A DNA stretch of 64,000 nt from Burkholderiales bacterium (GCA_022841915.1 JALHQN010000001.1:248001-312000), one strand, 5' to 3'; positions 38,277 to 47,398 are shown, counted from the first letter of the stretch. Program-made: numbers and translations. The notes: generated by a model not told the origin, from the letters alone.

Positions 38277-38891
38277 ATGATGATGCAGCCGACGAGTCTC
38301 GCCCCTGCGCTCCGGACCTTCCTGCGGCGCACCGGCTGCGGCGTGGCCTTGTGGTTGGCCGCCTGCGCTGCGGCAGTTGCCGCCAACCCCGTGGTCGAGA
38401 TGACCACCAGCATGGGCAATGTCAGGATCGAACTCTACGCGGACAAGGCGCCGAAGTCCGTCGCGAACTTCCTCCAGTACGTCAAGGAACGCTTCTACGA
38501 CGGCACGGTATTCCATCGCGTCATTCCGGGATTCATGGTGCAAGGGGGCGGATTCACGCCCGACCTGAACCAGAAGAAAACCCGCGAGCCGATCGCGAAC
38601 GAAGCGCAGAACGGGCTCAAGAACACCGTCGGAACGCTGGCCATGGCCCGCACGCCCAATCCGCACTCGGCCACGGCGCAGTTCTTCATCAATGTGGCCG
38701 ACAACGAATTCCTCAATTTCACCGCACCGACGCAGCAGGGCTTCGGCTACGCCGTGTTCGGCAAGGTCACTCAGGGCATGGACGTGATGAACAAGATCGT
38801 CGCGGTGCCCACTGGCGACCGCGGCGGCCATCAGAACGTTCCGCTCAAGCCGGTACTGATCCAGAGTATCCGCATCGTATCCTCCAACTAA
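38277..38891 (+). CDS. ppiA: Periplasmic peptidyl-prolyl cis-trans isomerase (cyclophilin, PpiA-like)
   Basis: Cyclophilin-fold proline isomerase exported to the periplasm. I start it at ATG 38277, the first of three consecutive ATG codons, with GGAG 10 nt upstream, giving 204 residues. The N-terminus has a signal peptide with core GVALWLAACAAAVAA. The cyclophilin domain has NFLQYVKERFYDGTVFHRVIPGFMVQGG and QFFINVADNEFLNF. Followed after 15 bp by ppiB, a closely similar domain without the signal peptide. Confidence 0.93.
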   Translation: MMMQPTSLAPALRTFLRRTGCGVALWLAACAAAVAANPVVEMTTSMGNVRIELYADKAPKSVANFLQYVKERFYDGTVFHRVIPGFMVQGGGFTPDLNQKKTREPIANEAQNGLKNTVGTLAMARTPNPHSATAQFFINVADNEFLNFTAPTQQGFGYAVFGKVTQGMDVMNKIVAVPTGDRGGHQNVPLKPVLIQSIRIVSSN

Positions 38892-38906
38892 CCAGGAGCG
38901 TTTTCC

Positions 38907-39398
38907 ATGGTCAAGCTGCACACGAATTTCGGCGTCATCACCCTCGAACTCGACGCCGCCAAGGCACCGGACACGGTCGCCAACTTCCTCAAGTACGTCG
39001 AAGACAAGCACTTCGACAACACGATCTTTCATCGGGTAATCGACGGTTTCATGGTCCAGGGCGGCGGATTCGAGCCCGGCATGAAGCAAAAGCCCACCGG
39101 CAAGCCGGTCAAGAACGAAGCAACCAACGGCTTGAAGAACGAAGCCTATACCGTTGCCATGGCCCGCACCTCGGATCCGCATTCGGCCAGTGCGCAATTC
39201 TTCATCAACGTCACCAACAACGACTTCCTCAACCACACCGCCCAGACACCGCAGGGCTGGGGCTACTGCGTGTTCGGCAAGGTCGTCGAGGGTCAGGATG
39301 TGGTCGACAAGATCAAGAAGGTTCGCACCGGCTCCAAGGCCGGCCATCAGGACGTTCCGCTCGAAGACGTGATCGTCGAGCGCGCGGAAGTCGCCTAG
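38907..39398 (+). CDS. ppiB: Cytoplasmic peptidyl-prolyl cis-trans isomerase B
   Basis: Cyclophilin of 163 residues from ATG 38907, preceded by AGGAGCG. Seen: [27 protein letters not shown] and [18 protein letters not shown]. No signal peptide, so it works in the cytoplasm. The tandem with the exported ppiA-like gene suggests an old duplication followed by gain or loss of export. lpxH follows on the same strand after 32 bp. Confidence 0.95.
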   Translation: MVKLHTNFGVITLELDAAKAPDTVANFLKYVEDKHFDNTIFHRVIDGFMVQGGGFEPGMKQKPTGKPVKNEATNGLKNEAYTVAMARTSDPHSASAQFFINVTNNDFLNHTAQTPQGWGYCVFGKVVEGQDVVDKIKKVRTGSKAGHQDVPLEDVIVERAEVA

Positions 39399-39430
39399 CG
39401 CTTCCGGAAGCCGGGGTCGGGAGCATCGCC

Positions 39431-40177
39431 GTGCCAGAGGCAGGTTCGACCGCATTGTTCGTCTCGGATCTGCATCTGAGCCCCGAGCGCCCCGGCATCA
39501 CCGAAGCCTTCTTCGGATTTCTGCGCGACGAAGCCCGCCGGGCGAGCTCCCTGTTCATCCTCGGAGACCTGTTCGACTACTGGGTCGGCGACGACGATCT
39601 CGAGGCCCCCTTCCCCGCGTCGATCGCGGCCGCGCTGGCGGCCCTTGCAAACTCGGGTTGCTCGGTCTCGCTGATGCAAGGCAACCGCGATTTTCTGATG
39701 GGCGAGCGCCTGGCGAGAGCGGCCCATGCCGTCTTGCTGCCCGATCCGACCCTCATCGACCTGGACGGCATCAGCACCCTGCTCCTGCACGGCGATACCC
39801 TGTGCATCGATGATCCGGACTACCAGAACTTCCGCGCCAAGGTCCGCACCGCAGGCTGGCAGGTGGATTTCCTCGCCAAATCCCTGGCCGAGCGACGCGC
39901 AATCGCCCTGGGCCTGCGCGCCGACAGCCGCTCCAGCCAGAAGGCCAAGTCCGAGGCCATCATGGACGTGGCCGAACGCGCGGTCCTGGATGCGTTTCGC
40001 CGCTACGACTGCGATCGCATGATCCACGGCCATACCCATAGGCCGGCACGGCACGAGCATCGGATCGGCAACCGAACGCGCGAGCGCTGGGTACTGGCCG
40101 ACTGGTACAGCCACGGCTCTTATCTGCGCTGCGACAGTAACGGCAACTGCGAATCGGTGCTGCTGGACAAGCGCTAA
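39431..40177 (+). CDS. lpxH: UDP-2,3-diacylglucosamine diphosphatase LpxH
   Basis: Metallophosphoesterase that cleaves UDP-2,3-diacylglucosamine to lipid X in lipid A synthesis, at the inner membrane face. 248 residues from a GTG at 39431 with GGGAG about 8 nt upstream; no ATG fits. Calcineurin-type motifs in order: FVSDLHL near residue 10, GDLFDYW near 42, GNRDF near 81, the His of LLHGDT near 119 and GHTHRPARHEH near 200. Ends just before a bidirectional terminator. Confidence 0.95.
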   Translation: MPEAGSTALFVSDLHLSPERPGITEAFFGFLRDEARRASSLFILGDLFDYWVGDDDLEAPFPASIAAALAALANSGCSVSLMQGNRDFLMGERLARAAHAVLLPDPTLIDLDGISTLLLHGDTLCIDDPDYQNFRAKVRTAGWQVDFLAKSLAERRAIALGLRADSRSSQKAKSEAIMDVAERAVLDAFRRYDCDRMIHGHTHRPARHEHRIGNRTRERWVLADWYSHGSYLRCDSNGNCESVLLDKR

Positions 40178-40178
40178 G

Positions 40179-40199
40179 AAAGTCGCGTTGTCGACTTTT
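40179..40199. terminator. Bidirectional terminator between lpxH and the convergent isoaspartate methyltransferase
   Basis: AAAGTCG (40179-40185) and CGACTTT (40192-40198) form a 7-bp stem with a 6-nt loop, giving TTTT at the 3' side on plus and CGACTTTCTT on minus. It begins 1 nt after the lpxH stop and sits 15 bp from the other stop. Confidence 0.75.
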
Positions 40200-40214
40200 C
40201 ATGCGAGGGCGCTT

Positions 40215-40964
40215 TCAGGCGCCGCCTGTCATCGGCACGAACCGCACCGGCAGGACCACCCGCTTGTCGATGGTGCCATCCGCACGCTTCTCCACCAGCG
40301 TGAACTCCTGCGTCCGATGTTGGGGGCCGACCGGAATCACCATGCGCCCGCCCGGTTTCAGCTGCTCGACGAGAGCTGGGGGCACATGCGTGGCTGCAGC
40401 CGTGACGACGATGGCATCGAACGGCGCTGCCTGCGCCCAGCCGACATGGCCGTCGCTGAGTCGAACCTCGATGTTTCGATACCCCAGGCGGCGCAGCCGT
40501 TCCGATGCCTCGCGAGCCAGCGAGGCCACGATCTCGACGCTGTAGACCTGCTCCACCAACTCGGCCAGCACAGCGGCCTGATAACCCGAGCCTGTGCCGA
40601 TCTCCAGCACCCGATGATGCTTTCGCGGCTCGACCAGATCGGTGGTGAGCGCCACGATGTAAGGCTGTGAAATCGTCTGCCCGCTGCCGATGGGCAGCGG
40701 ATGATTGCGGTACGCCGAGTCGATGTCGCTCGCCGGCACGAACAGGTGACGGGGCACCTTGCGCATCGCCTCCATGACCGCATCGGAGAACGCCGCGCGA
40801 CCTGTCTGCGTACCGGTGCGGCGCGCCATTTCGGCAATCTCCGCCACCATCTGCATCCGCAGCTGCAGATGGCGATCTTCGGCGGCCATAGCACCCGATC
40901 CTGGAATGAGCGTCACGATGCCTGCTCCCAGATAGGCGAGGACCGCACGCCGTTCGGCGTCCAT
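40215..40964 (-). CDS. pcm: Protein-L-isoaspartate O-methyltransferase, apparently exported
   Basis: Repairs isoaspartyl residues by methylation with SAM. 249 residues, about 40 more than the E. coli cytoplasmic enzyme. The extra N-terminus looks like a signal peptide: ERRAVLAYLGAGIVTLIPG then AMA, with a twin arginine, cleaved near residue 27. The enzyme follows with RHLFVPASDIDSAYRNHPLPIGSGQTISQPY split over residues 70-105, VLEIGTGSGYQAAVL near 118, and LKPGGRMVIPVG. Its start overlaps the metZ stop by 1 nt (TGATG), so it is translationally coupled to metZ. Confidence 0.9.
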   Translation of the reverse strand: MDAERRAVLAYLGAGIVTLIPGSGAMAAEDRHLQLRMQMVAEIAEMARRTGTQTGRAAFSDAVMEAMRKVPRHLFVPASDIDSAYRNHPLPIGSGQTISQPYIVALTTDLVEPRKHHRVLEIGTGSGYQAAVLAELVEQVYSVEIVASLAREASERLRRLGYRNIEVRLSDGHVGWAQAAPFDAIVVTAAATHVPPALVEQLKPGGRMVIPVGPQHRTQEFTLVEKRADGTIDKRVVLPVRFVPMTGGA

Positions 40965-42145
40965 CAGGCCCCGCGCATGCCCCGCGCGAGATCGGCCTTG
41001 ATGTCGTCTATGGACTCGAGGCCGACCGCGATCCTGAGCAGACCATCACCGATGCCGGCGGCGGCGCGCGCCTGCGGCCCGATGCGGCCGTGAGTCGTCG
41101 ATGCCGGATGGGTGATCGTGCTCTTGGTGTCGCCGAGATTCGCGGTGATGGACAGCATGCGCGTTCCATCCACGATGCGCCACGCCGCCTCCTGGCCGCC
41201 CCGGACATCGAAGGATACGATGCCGCCGCCGTTGCGCTGCTGGCGCATGGCGAGCTCGTGCTGCGGGTGCGACGGCAACCCCGGATAGTAGACGCGCTCG
41301 ATGCCCGGCTGTTCCTCCAGCCATTTCGCCAGCGCCAAGGCATTCGAGGCATGCGCATCCATGCGTATCCTCAGTGTCTCGAGTCCCTTCAGGATGACCC
41401 AGGCGTTGAAGGCGCTCAACGTCGGCCCCGCCGTGCGCAGGAAGGGATATACCGAGCCCATGATGAACTCCCGGCTGCCCAGCACGGCGCCGCCGAGGAC
41501 TCTGCCTTGCCCATCGAGATACTTGGTTGCCGAGTGGATCACGATGTCAGCACCCAGTTGCAGGGGCTTCTGCACCGCAGGCGTGCAAAAGCAGTTGTCC
41601 ACTGCCAGCAATGCGCCTGCCCGATGCGCCACCTGGGCCAGTGCGGCGATGTCCGAGACCTCGGTCAAGGGGTTGGACGGTGTCTCGAGGAAGAAGAGCC
41701 GCGTTGTCGGGGTGACGGCTCGCTCCCAGGCTTGCACATCGGTCGGCGAAACGAACGTGGTCTCGACGCCGAAGCGCTTCATGATGCCGCCGAAGAGCTG
41801 CACGGTCGAACCGAAAATGCTGTGCGAAGCCACGACATGATCGCCGCTCTTGAGCAGGCTCATGGCACAGGCGAGGATGGCAGACATGCCCGATGCCATC
41901 CCGAGACAGGCTTCCGCGCCTTCGAGAGCGCCCAGGCGCTCCTGCATGGCACCTACGGTCGGGTTGGTGAAGCGGGAATAGATATAACCCGGCTCCCGTT
42001 CGGCGAATCGGTCAGCCGCTTGCGCCGCACTGTCGAACACGAAGCTCGACGTGAGATACATCGCCTCGCTGTGTTCCTGGAATTGACTGCGATGGATGCC
42101 GGTGCGCAGCGCCAGCGTCTCGAACTGATAGTCGTCGTTCGTCAT
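40964..42145 (-). CDS. metZ: O-succinylhomoserine sulfhydrylase
   Basis: PLP enzyme that makes homocysteine from O-succinylhomoserine and sulfide, in methionine synthesis. 393 residues from ATG 42145. Seen: YIYSRFTNPTVGAMQERLGALEG near residue 54, the cofactor-region LETPSNPLTEVSD, and the Schiff-base Lys in VIHSATKYLDGQGR near residue 208. The leader carries a SAM-II riboswitch and a terminator, which would reduce expression when SAM is abundant; this also supports the methionine role. Followed by pcm with a 1-nt overlap. Confidence 0.97.
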   Translation of the reverse strand: MTNDDYQFETLALRTGIHRSQFQEHSEAMYLTSSFVFDSAAQAADRFAEREPGYIYSRFTNPTVGAMQERLGALEGAEACLGMASGMSAILACAMSLLKSGDHVVASHSIFGSTVQLFGGIMKRFGVETTFVSPTDVQAWERAVTPTTRLFFLETPSNPLTEVSDIAALAQVAHRAGALLAVDNCFCTPAVQKPLQLGADIVIHSATKYLDGQGRVLGGAVLGSREFIMGSVYPFLRTAGPTLSAFNAWVILKGLETLRIRMDAHASNALALAKWLEEQPGIERVYYPGLPSHPQHELAMRQQRNGGGIVSFDVRGGQEAAWRIVDGTRMLSITANLGDTKSTITHPASTTHGRIGPQARAAAGIGDGLLRIAVGLESIDDIKADLARGMRGA

Positions 42146-42176
42146 TTTCGCTCGTAGATCCGAGTAAGAAATGCAG

Positions 42177-42215
42177 AAGCCCGCTTGAGCAGGCGATGCG
42201 TGCCAAAGCGGGCTT
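42177..42215 (-). terminator. Terminator in the metZ leader (riboswitch expression platform)
   Basis: On the minus strand AAGCCCGCTT (42215-42206) and AAGCGGGCTT (42186-42177) form a perfect 10-bp stem around an 18-nt loop, followed by CTGCATTTCTT. It lies 5 nt beyond the SAM-II aptamer and 31 nt before the metZ ATG. The 5' arm sequence CGCTTT is complementary to AAAGCG in the aptamer's 3' end (42231-42226), so the two could form an antiterminator. It could alternatively be the purF terminator. Confidence 0.65.
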
Positions 42216-42220
42216 TGCAG

Positions 42221-42282
42221 TCCCTCGCTTTAGCGGTATTTGTCACGCGCCCGCAAGCTGGAGCATCAAATCGGCGCGAGCC
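42221..42282 (-). ncRNA. SAM-II riboswitch upstream of metZ
   Basis: Read on the minus strand the segment shows the conserved blocks of the SAM-II (metA) aptamer in order: stem arm CGCGCC, then GATTTG, GCTTGC, stem arm GGCGCG, then TGACAAAT and CGCTAAA, and GAGGG. The two arms pair over 6 bp, and the loop-to-tail pseudoknot can form between CTC in the loop and GAG in the tail. The gene downstream is metZ, a typical SAM-II target. SAM-II was first described mainly in alphaproteobacteria. Pattern match by eye; a covariance search would settle it. Confidence 0.82.
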
Positions 42283-42337
42283 AAGACTACCGACGCGCCT
42301 AACGCGTGTCAACGCGGGCCACGAGCGCCCGGCGCAG

Positions 42338-43855
42338 CTAGGTCATGACCAGATTCAGGTCGAGCTGGGTGCTGGAACGCTCATCGCCCGAGGCGGAATC
42401 CTCGCCACGCTGCGCTTCCACACCGGCAAGATAATCCGCCGTGACATCGCCGGTGACGTACTTGCCCGAAAAGCAGGAAGTCTCGAATTCCTTCACGCTC
42501 GGATTGACTCGCCGCACGTCTTCGACCAGGGCTTCGATATCCTGGTAGATCAGCTGATCGGCGCTGATCTCGTGCGCGATCTGCTCGTCCGAACGACCGG
42601 TTGCGATCAGCTCGTCGCGGGTAGGCATATCGATGCCATAGACATTGGGATAGCGCACCGGCGGGGCCGCCGAGGCGAAGAAGACCCGGCGCGCGCCCGA
42701 TTCCCTGGCCATCTGGACGATTTCACGACTGGTCGTGCCGCGCACGATCGAGTCATCCACCAGCAGCACGTTCTTGCCCTTGAATTCCTGGCCGATCGCA
42801 TTGAGCTTCTGACGCACGGACTTCTTGCGCACGGCCTGCCCGGGCATGATGAACGTGCGCCCGATGTAGCGGTTCTTGATGAACCCCTCCCGGTAGGGCA
42901 GCCCGAGGCGATTCGCCATCTGCATCGCGGAGGGTCGGCTCGAATCGGGAATGGGAATGACGACGTCGATATCGAGATGCCGATACTCGCGCTTGACCTT
43001 CTCGGCCAGACTCTCGCCCATGTTCAGCCGCGTCTGATACACGGAGATGCCGTCGATCTGCGAGTCGGGCCTGGCAAGATACACGTACTCGAAGATGCAC
43101 GGGTTGAGCGACACGCGCTGCGCGCACTGCTGGCTGAAGAAATTGCCCTCTGCATCGATGAGAATCGCTTCCCCCGGGGCGACATCACGCACCAGCTCGA
43201 ATCCCAGCGTGTCGAGCGCCACGCTCTCGGATGCGACCAGATACTCCGTGCCCTTCTCGGTCTCGGCTTTGCCGAAAACGATGGGGCGTATGCCATACGG
43301 ATCACGAAACGCGACCAAGCCGAAGCCGGCAATCATCGCCACCACCGCATAGGCGCCTCGGCAACGCCGATGCACACCCGCGACTGCCTGGAAGATCGCC
43401 GCCGGATCGAGCGCACGGCCGTTGACCGCGACCTGCAGTTCATGGGCGAGTACGTTCAGCAGCACCTCGGAATCCGAGTTGGTGTTGACGTGGCGCAGAT
43501 CCTCCCGGAAGAGGTCGGTCTTGAGCTGTTCGGTGTTGGTCAGATTGCCATTGTGGGCCAGGACGATGCCGAACGGCGAGTTGACGTACAACGGCTGAGC
43601 CTCGGCAGCCGCCGAGGCAGAGCCTGCCGTCGGATAGCGCGCGTGCCCGATCCCCATCTGCCCGCGCAGCGAGCGCATGTTTCGGGTGCGGAACACATCG
43701 CGCACGAACCCGGGCGCCTTGTGCATATGGAACGATGCGCCCTCGGACGTGACGATGCCGGCGGCATCCTGACCGCGGTGCTGCAGCACCAGGAGCGCGT
43801 CATAGAGCAGCTGATTGACGGGCCCTCTGGCGACGACCCCGACGATTCCACACAT
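42338..43855 (-). CDS. purF: Amidophosphoribosyltransferase
   Basis: First committed enzyme of purine synthesis: PRPP plus glutamine to phosphoribosylamine. 505 residues. The N-terminal nucleophile amidotransferase starts [11 protein letters not shown], with Cys2 exposed after Met removal; the C-terminal phosphoribosyltransferase has the PRPP loop [18 protein letters not shown] near residue 363. Preceded by GAGAG. cvpA lies 59 bp upstream, the conserved cvpA-purF pair, and metZ follows downstream as in other betaproteobacteria. Confidence 0.97.
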   Translation of the reverse strand: MCGIVGVVARGPVNQLLYDALLVLQHRGQDAAGIVTSEGASFHMHKAPGFVRDVFRTRNMRSLRGQMGIGHARYPTAGSASAAAEAQPLYVNSPFGIVLAHNGNLTNTEQLKTDLFREDLRHVNTNSDSEVLLNVLAHELQVAVNGRALDPAAIFQAVAGVHRRCRGAYAVVAMIAGFGLVAFRDPYGIRPIVFGKAETEKGTEYLVASESVALDTLGFELVRDVAPGEAILIDAEGNFFSQQCAQRVSLNPCIFEYVYLARPDSQIDGISVYQTRLNMGESLAEKVKREYRHLDIDVVIPIPDSSRPSAMQMANRLGLPYREGFIKNRYIGRTFIMPGQAVRKKSVRQKLNAIGQEFKGKNVLLVDDSIVRGTTSREIVQMARESGARRVFFASAAPPVRYPNVYGIDMPTRDELIATGRSDEQIAHEISADQLIYQDIEALVEDVRRVNPSVKEFETSCFSGKYVTGDVTADYLAGVEAQRGEDSASGDERSSTQLDLNLVMT

Positions 43856-43892
43856 GTCAAACTCTCACAGCCGGCAAGCCTGCCTATGTCCT

Positions 43893-43911
43893 GCCCGCAA
43901 CCTCAGCGGGC
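43893..43911 (-). promoter_or_regulatory. Hairpin between cvpA and purF
   Basis: GCCCGC (43893-43898) and GCGGGC (43906-43911) form a 6-bp stem with a 7-nt loop, starting 4 nt after the cvpA stop on the minus strand. No U-run follows, so it may be an intercistronic processing or attenuation structure rather than a terminator. Confidence 0.3.
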
Positions 43912-43914
43912 GCC

Positions 43915-44406
43915 TCATTCGTAGCTGATACGCCGCGACAACTCGTCCGGAAGAAAAGCCTTCACCGACAAGGCGCCGGCCTCCAGCGGAGCGCTCAGCA
44001 TAGCTTCACGCCACACCGGGTGACGCGGGGCTGCGGTAAGTCCACATACAAAGACCAATATGAGGACGACCAGCATACCACGCAACAGCCCGAAGACCGC
44101 GCCGAGCATTCGATCCACCGGCCCCAAGCCCGCCGCACGGACCAGCTTCGATATGGCGAGGGCGGCCAGTGCCATCAACACGAGCACGGTCAGAAAAACC
44201 CCTGCGAATCCGGTCAGCATTCGTAGCGACGCATTCTCCACCGACGCCGGCAGGTAGGCTGCGGCAGTGGGCGAGTAGGCTTGCGCCGCGAGAAACGCGA
44301 TGACCCACGATGCGAGGGCCAGCAACTCCCGTACCGCGCCCCGCCACACGCTCAAGATGATCGACAGCCCGAGGATGGTGAGTACAGCGTAGTCGAATAC
44401 AGTCAT
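43915..44406 (-). CDS. cvpA: CvpA family membrane protein
   Basis: Integral membrane protein of 163 residues with four hydrophobic segments (about 5-23, 28-47, 62-84 and 101-122). The family is required for colicin V production in E. coli and is linked to envelope stress; biochemical role unknown. Start MTVFDYAVLTILGLSIILSV; the segment VFGLLRGMLVVLILVFVCGL is typical. Conserved position directly before purF. Confidence 0.9.
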   Translation of the reverse strand: MTVFDYAVLTILGLSIILSVWRGAVRELLALASWVIAFLAAQAYSPTAAAYLPASVENASLRMLTGFAGVFLTVLVLMALAALAISKLVRAAGLGPVDRMLGAVFGLLRGMLVVLILVFVCGLTAAPRHPVWREAMLSAPLEAGALSVKAFLPDELSRRISYE

Positions 44407-44423
44407 GCCGACGCAGACAACTT

Positions 44424-45101
44424 CTATCTTGGCGCGACATTGCCATCGAAGCCGAGCGCCTTCATGCGGCCGCGCTCCTTCTCTGCGGCATCGCGATTGG
44501 GAAATGGTCCGACGCGGACTCGAGTCACTTCGCCCGAGGCCGTCTTGATCTTCTCCGTGTATGCCTTCAGGCCCTTGGCGGCCAGCGCCTTTTGGATCTC
44601 CGCCGCCTTGTCGGCATCCGCTAGGGCGGCGACTTGCACAACATAAGGTTTGCTCGGCGTGCCGGGCTTGGCGTCCGCAGCCGCCTCTGGCTTTTCGGCC
44701 GCCTTCTTCTTGGGCTCGGGCGCCGGCACGGGCTTCTCTTTGCCGGACGTGGACTGCGCCGCCTTGACCGGCGGCGCTGCAAGCACTTTGTCCTGCTCCG
44801 CTCTGAGGCCGTCGTCGGGCGTGACGGACCGACTCGGCTCGCTTCCGGGCGCTGGCGCCGGCTCCGAGGGCGCAGGCTTCTGCTCGCTTACGGGCACATC
44901 CGCAGGCACGCGAGGCTCGAATTTGCTCGCATCCTGCGTTGGAATCTGGACGGCGATGTGTTGATCGCTCTGGGGCGGCTCGCGCTCGAGCACCCAGGGC
45001 AGCACCACGGCAACGACCGTCACGAGTGTGATGGCGCCGACGAGGCGACGGCGGGCACGCCGTCGCAGTTGCTGTTGCTCTTCGGTGGGCGCCTTTGCCA
45101 T
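44424..45101 (-). CDS. dedD: SPOR-domain protein, DedD-like
   Basis: Inner-membrane division protein that binds denuded septal peptidoglycan. 225 residues. One transmembrane helix near residues 20-40 (LVGAITLVTVVAVVLPWVL), then a Pro/Ala/Lys/Glu-rich linker (about 45-145), and a C-terminal SPOR domain with PYVVQVAALADADKAAEIQ and VTRVRVGPFPNRDAAEKER. It lies between folC and cvpA as in many beta- and gammaproteobacteria. The symbol follows context. Confidence 0.87.
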   Translation of the reverse strand: MAKAPTEEQQQLRRRARRRLVGAITLVTVVAVVLPWVLEREPPQSDQHIAVQIPTQDASKFEPRVPADVPVSEQKPAPSEPAPAPGSEPSRSVTPDDGLRAEQDKVLAAPPVKAAQSTSGKEKPVPAPEPKKKAAEKPEAAADAKPGTPSKPYVVQVAALADADKAAEIQKALAAKGLKAYTEKIKTASGEVTRVRVGPFPNRDAAEKERGRMKALGFDGNVAPR

Positions 45102-45155
45102 CCGCGGGAGATCTCTATCGAGTCGGGCGACCGCAAGCGCAGTCGGAAAGGTGGA

Positions 45156-46436
45156 TCAGTCGTGCTGGGTCGATCGGGCGGCGGCTTCGCGAGCCTGAAG
45201 GGCGTCAGCCACCGTGTGAAACGACCCGAAGACTACGATTCTATCATCGTCACCTGCCGCCCGGCGGGCCGCCGCATAAGCTGCGGCGACCGAGTCGAAG
45301 AGATGCAGAGGCTTGCTCGGCTCGACTCGACGAATTTCATTGGCCAGGGCTTCGGCGCTGCTTCCTCTGCTGCCCGTGAGCGCGCCCACGTACCACTCGT
45401 CGATCTGGCTGCGGACCGCATCGACGACACCGTGCGCGTCCTTGTCAGCCAGCATGGCGAAAACCGCGATCGTGCGCTGGAACTTCACATGCGCGCGAAG
45501 ATTCTGTGCCAACGCCCGCGCCGCATGCGGGTTATGCGAAACATCGAGAACGATGGCCGGACGACCCGGCAATACCTGGAAGCGCCCGATCGGCGACGCA
45601 GTCACCAGCCCGGTGCGCAGCGCCTGCATGTGCACCGGCAATCGGTCCTTCAGTTCGTCCAATGCCGCGATGGCCGTTGCCGCGTTCGCGATCTGGTGCG
45701 GACCGCGCAACGCCGGATGAGGCAGGCTTCCGCGCACCGAACGCGGCCCCCAGTATCGCCATTGCTGGGTCGTGCGCTCGAATCCGAAGTCGACTCCCTG
45801 CAGCAACAGCCTCGCCCCCGTTATCTGCGCATGCTCGGTGACCGTGACAGGCGGATTGGCCTCGCCGTAGATCGCCGGCCGGCCCGTGCGGAAGATGCCG
45901 GCCTTCTCGCGACCGATGGATTCTCGCGTGGTGCCCAGATACTCCATGTGGTCCATGTCGACGCTCACCACCACGGCACAGTCGGGATCGAATACGTTCA
46001 CCGCATCCAGACGCCCACCCAGTCCGACCTCGAAGATCACCGCATCCAGGCCGGCATCGGCGAAGATGCAGGCAGCCGCCAAGGTCCCGAATTCGAAATA
46101 GGTAAGCGACGTCGAGCCTCGCGCCGCCTCCACGCGCTCGAACGCTGCGACCAGCGCCTCGTCGCTCGCTTCGCGCCCCTCCACGCGCACGCGCTCGTTG
46201 TAGCGCACGACATGCGGCGACGTATACAGCCCGGTGCGATAGCCCGCCTGCGTCAGAATCGCTTCGATGAAGGCACAGACCGAGCCCTTGCCGTTGGTGC
46301 CGCCGACGATGATCACCGGCACATCGAAGCACAGTCCGAGCGATGCTCGGACGTGTTCGACCCGCTCCAGCCCCATGTCGATCGGACGCGGGTGCGCGCG
46401 CTCGAGATGTGCCAGCCATTGCGCAAGAGTGTTCAC
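45156..46436 (-). CDS. folC: Bifunctional dihydrofolate synthase/folylpolyglutamate synthase
   Basis: Adds glutamate to dihydropteroate and to tetrahydrofolates. I start it at GTG 46436 (reading VNTLAQWLAHLERAHP), the point where family similarity begins, giving 426 residues; the frame continues to 46523 inside accD. Seen: the P-loop VGGTNGKGSVCAF near residue 43, FEVGLGGRLDAVN, the SVDMDHMEYLG metal region and VLDVSHNPHAA near residue 307. No strong ribosome site. 31 bp after accD. Confidence 0.95.
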   Translation of the reverse strand: MNTLAQWLAHLERAHPRPIDMGLERVEHVRASLGLCFDVPVIIVGGTNGKGSVCAFIEAILTQAGYRTGLYTSPHVVRYNERVRVEGREASDEALVAAFERVEAARGSTSLTYFEFGTLAAACIFADAGLDAVIFEVGLGGRLDAVNVFDPDCAVVVSVDMDHMEYLGTTRESIGREKAGIFRTGRPAIYGEANPPVTVTEHAQITGARLLLQGVDFGFERTTQQWRYWGPRSVRGSLPHPALRGPHQIANAATAIAALDELKDRLPVHMQALRTGLVTASPIGRFQVLPGRPAIVLDVSHNPHAARALAQNLRAHVKFQRTIAVFAMLADKDAHGVVDAVRSQIDEWYVGALTGSRGSSAEALANEIRRVEPSKPLHLFDSVAAAYAAARRAAGDDDRIVVFGSFHTVADALQAREAAARSTQHD

Positions 46437-46467
46437 GGCCTGGGCGTCGCGATGCCCATGCGCGCGC

Positions 46468-47343
46468 TCACACGGCCTCGACAGGGATCGGCCGATGGGT
46501 AAGCAAACACAGGGTACGGGCAAGCATCATGCGCATCTCGCGACGGTCCACGATCATGTCGATCGCACCGTGCGCCAGGAGAAACTCCGAGCGCTGGAAC
46601 CCTTCGGGCAAGGTCTCGCGCACCGTCTGCTCGATGACCCGCGGCCCGGCAAAGCCGATCAACGCCCGCGGCTCTGCGATGACGAGATCGCCGATCATGG
46701 CGAAGCTGGCCGAAACCCCGCCCATCGTCGGATCGGTGAGCACAGAGATGAAAGGCAGGCCGTGCTCGGACAGTCGCGTGAGCGCGGCGCAAGTCTTGGC
46801 CATCTGCATGAGCGAGGACAGCCCTTCTTGCATCCGCGCGCCGCCGCTGGCGGCCACACACACGAACGGCATACCCTGCTCGACGCAAACATCGAGCCCC
46901 CGGACCATCCGCTCGCCCACGACCGAGCCCATCGAGCCGCCCAGAAAGCGAAATTCGAAGGCTGCCACGACGACCGGGACAGTGAGCACGCTGCCTTGCA
47001 TCACGACCAGGGCATCGGTTTCGGCGGTATCCTTTTGCGCCTCATGCAACCGGTCGGGATAGCGCCGGCTGTCCTTGAACTTGAGGGAGTCGACCGGAGT
47101 GACTTCCGCGCCGATCTCGTCTCGGCCATCGGGATCGAGCAGCATGTCGATGCGTGCCCTCGCGCCGATGCGAGCGTGATAACCGCACTTGGGGCACACC
47201 GAGAGATTCTTCTCGAGTTCGGTGCGATAGAGCACCGCCTCGCAGGCCTCGCACTTCGACCACAAGCCCTCGGGTACGCCCTTGCGCGGCGAGCCGTCGT
47301 CGCGCTTGATCCGGGGAGGAAGCAGCTTTTGCAGCCAACTCAT
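46468..47343 (-). CDS. accD: Acetyl-CoA carboxylase carboxyltransferase subunit beta
   Basis: Part of acetyl-CoA carboxylase, which makes malonyl-CoA. 291 residues. An N-terminal zinc ribbon uses CEACEAVLY and CPKCGYH near residues 32 and 51. The crotonase-like domain includes [21 protein letters not shown] near residue 162 and [16 protein letters not shown]. It sits between trpA and folC, a conserved betaproteobacterial order. Confidence 0.97.
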   Translation of the reverse strand: MSWLQKLLPPRIKRDDGSPRKGVPEGLWSKCEACEAVLYRTELEKNLSVCPKCGYHARIGARARIDMLLDPDGRDEIGAEVTPVDSLKFKDSRRYPDRLHEAQKDTAETDALVVMQGSVLTVPVVVAAFEFRFLGGSMGSVVGERMVRGLDVCVEQGMPFVCVAASGGARMQEGLSSLMQMAKTCAALTRLSEHGLPFISVLTDPTMGGVSASFAMIGDLVIAEPRALIGFAGPRVIEQTVRETLPEGFQRSEFLLAHGAIDMIVDRREMRMMLARTLCLLTHRPIPVEAV

Positions 47344-47398
47344 CGCTTGCCTCCGCGCAGATCAGGCCGGCTGCGTCCGAACCGAGGGCGCCATGCGT

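Noticed and set aside
42177-42215. Plain purF terminator instead of riboswitch platform
   Set aside because: Not fully excluded, but its place 5 nt after the aptamer and its pairing potential with the aptamer tail favour a role in metZ control.
42185-43924. 579-residue open frame opposite purF, running over the metZ leader
   Set aside because: Antisense to purF and to the riboswitch; no domain recognised.
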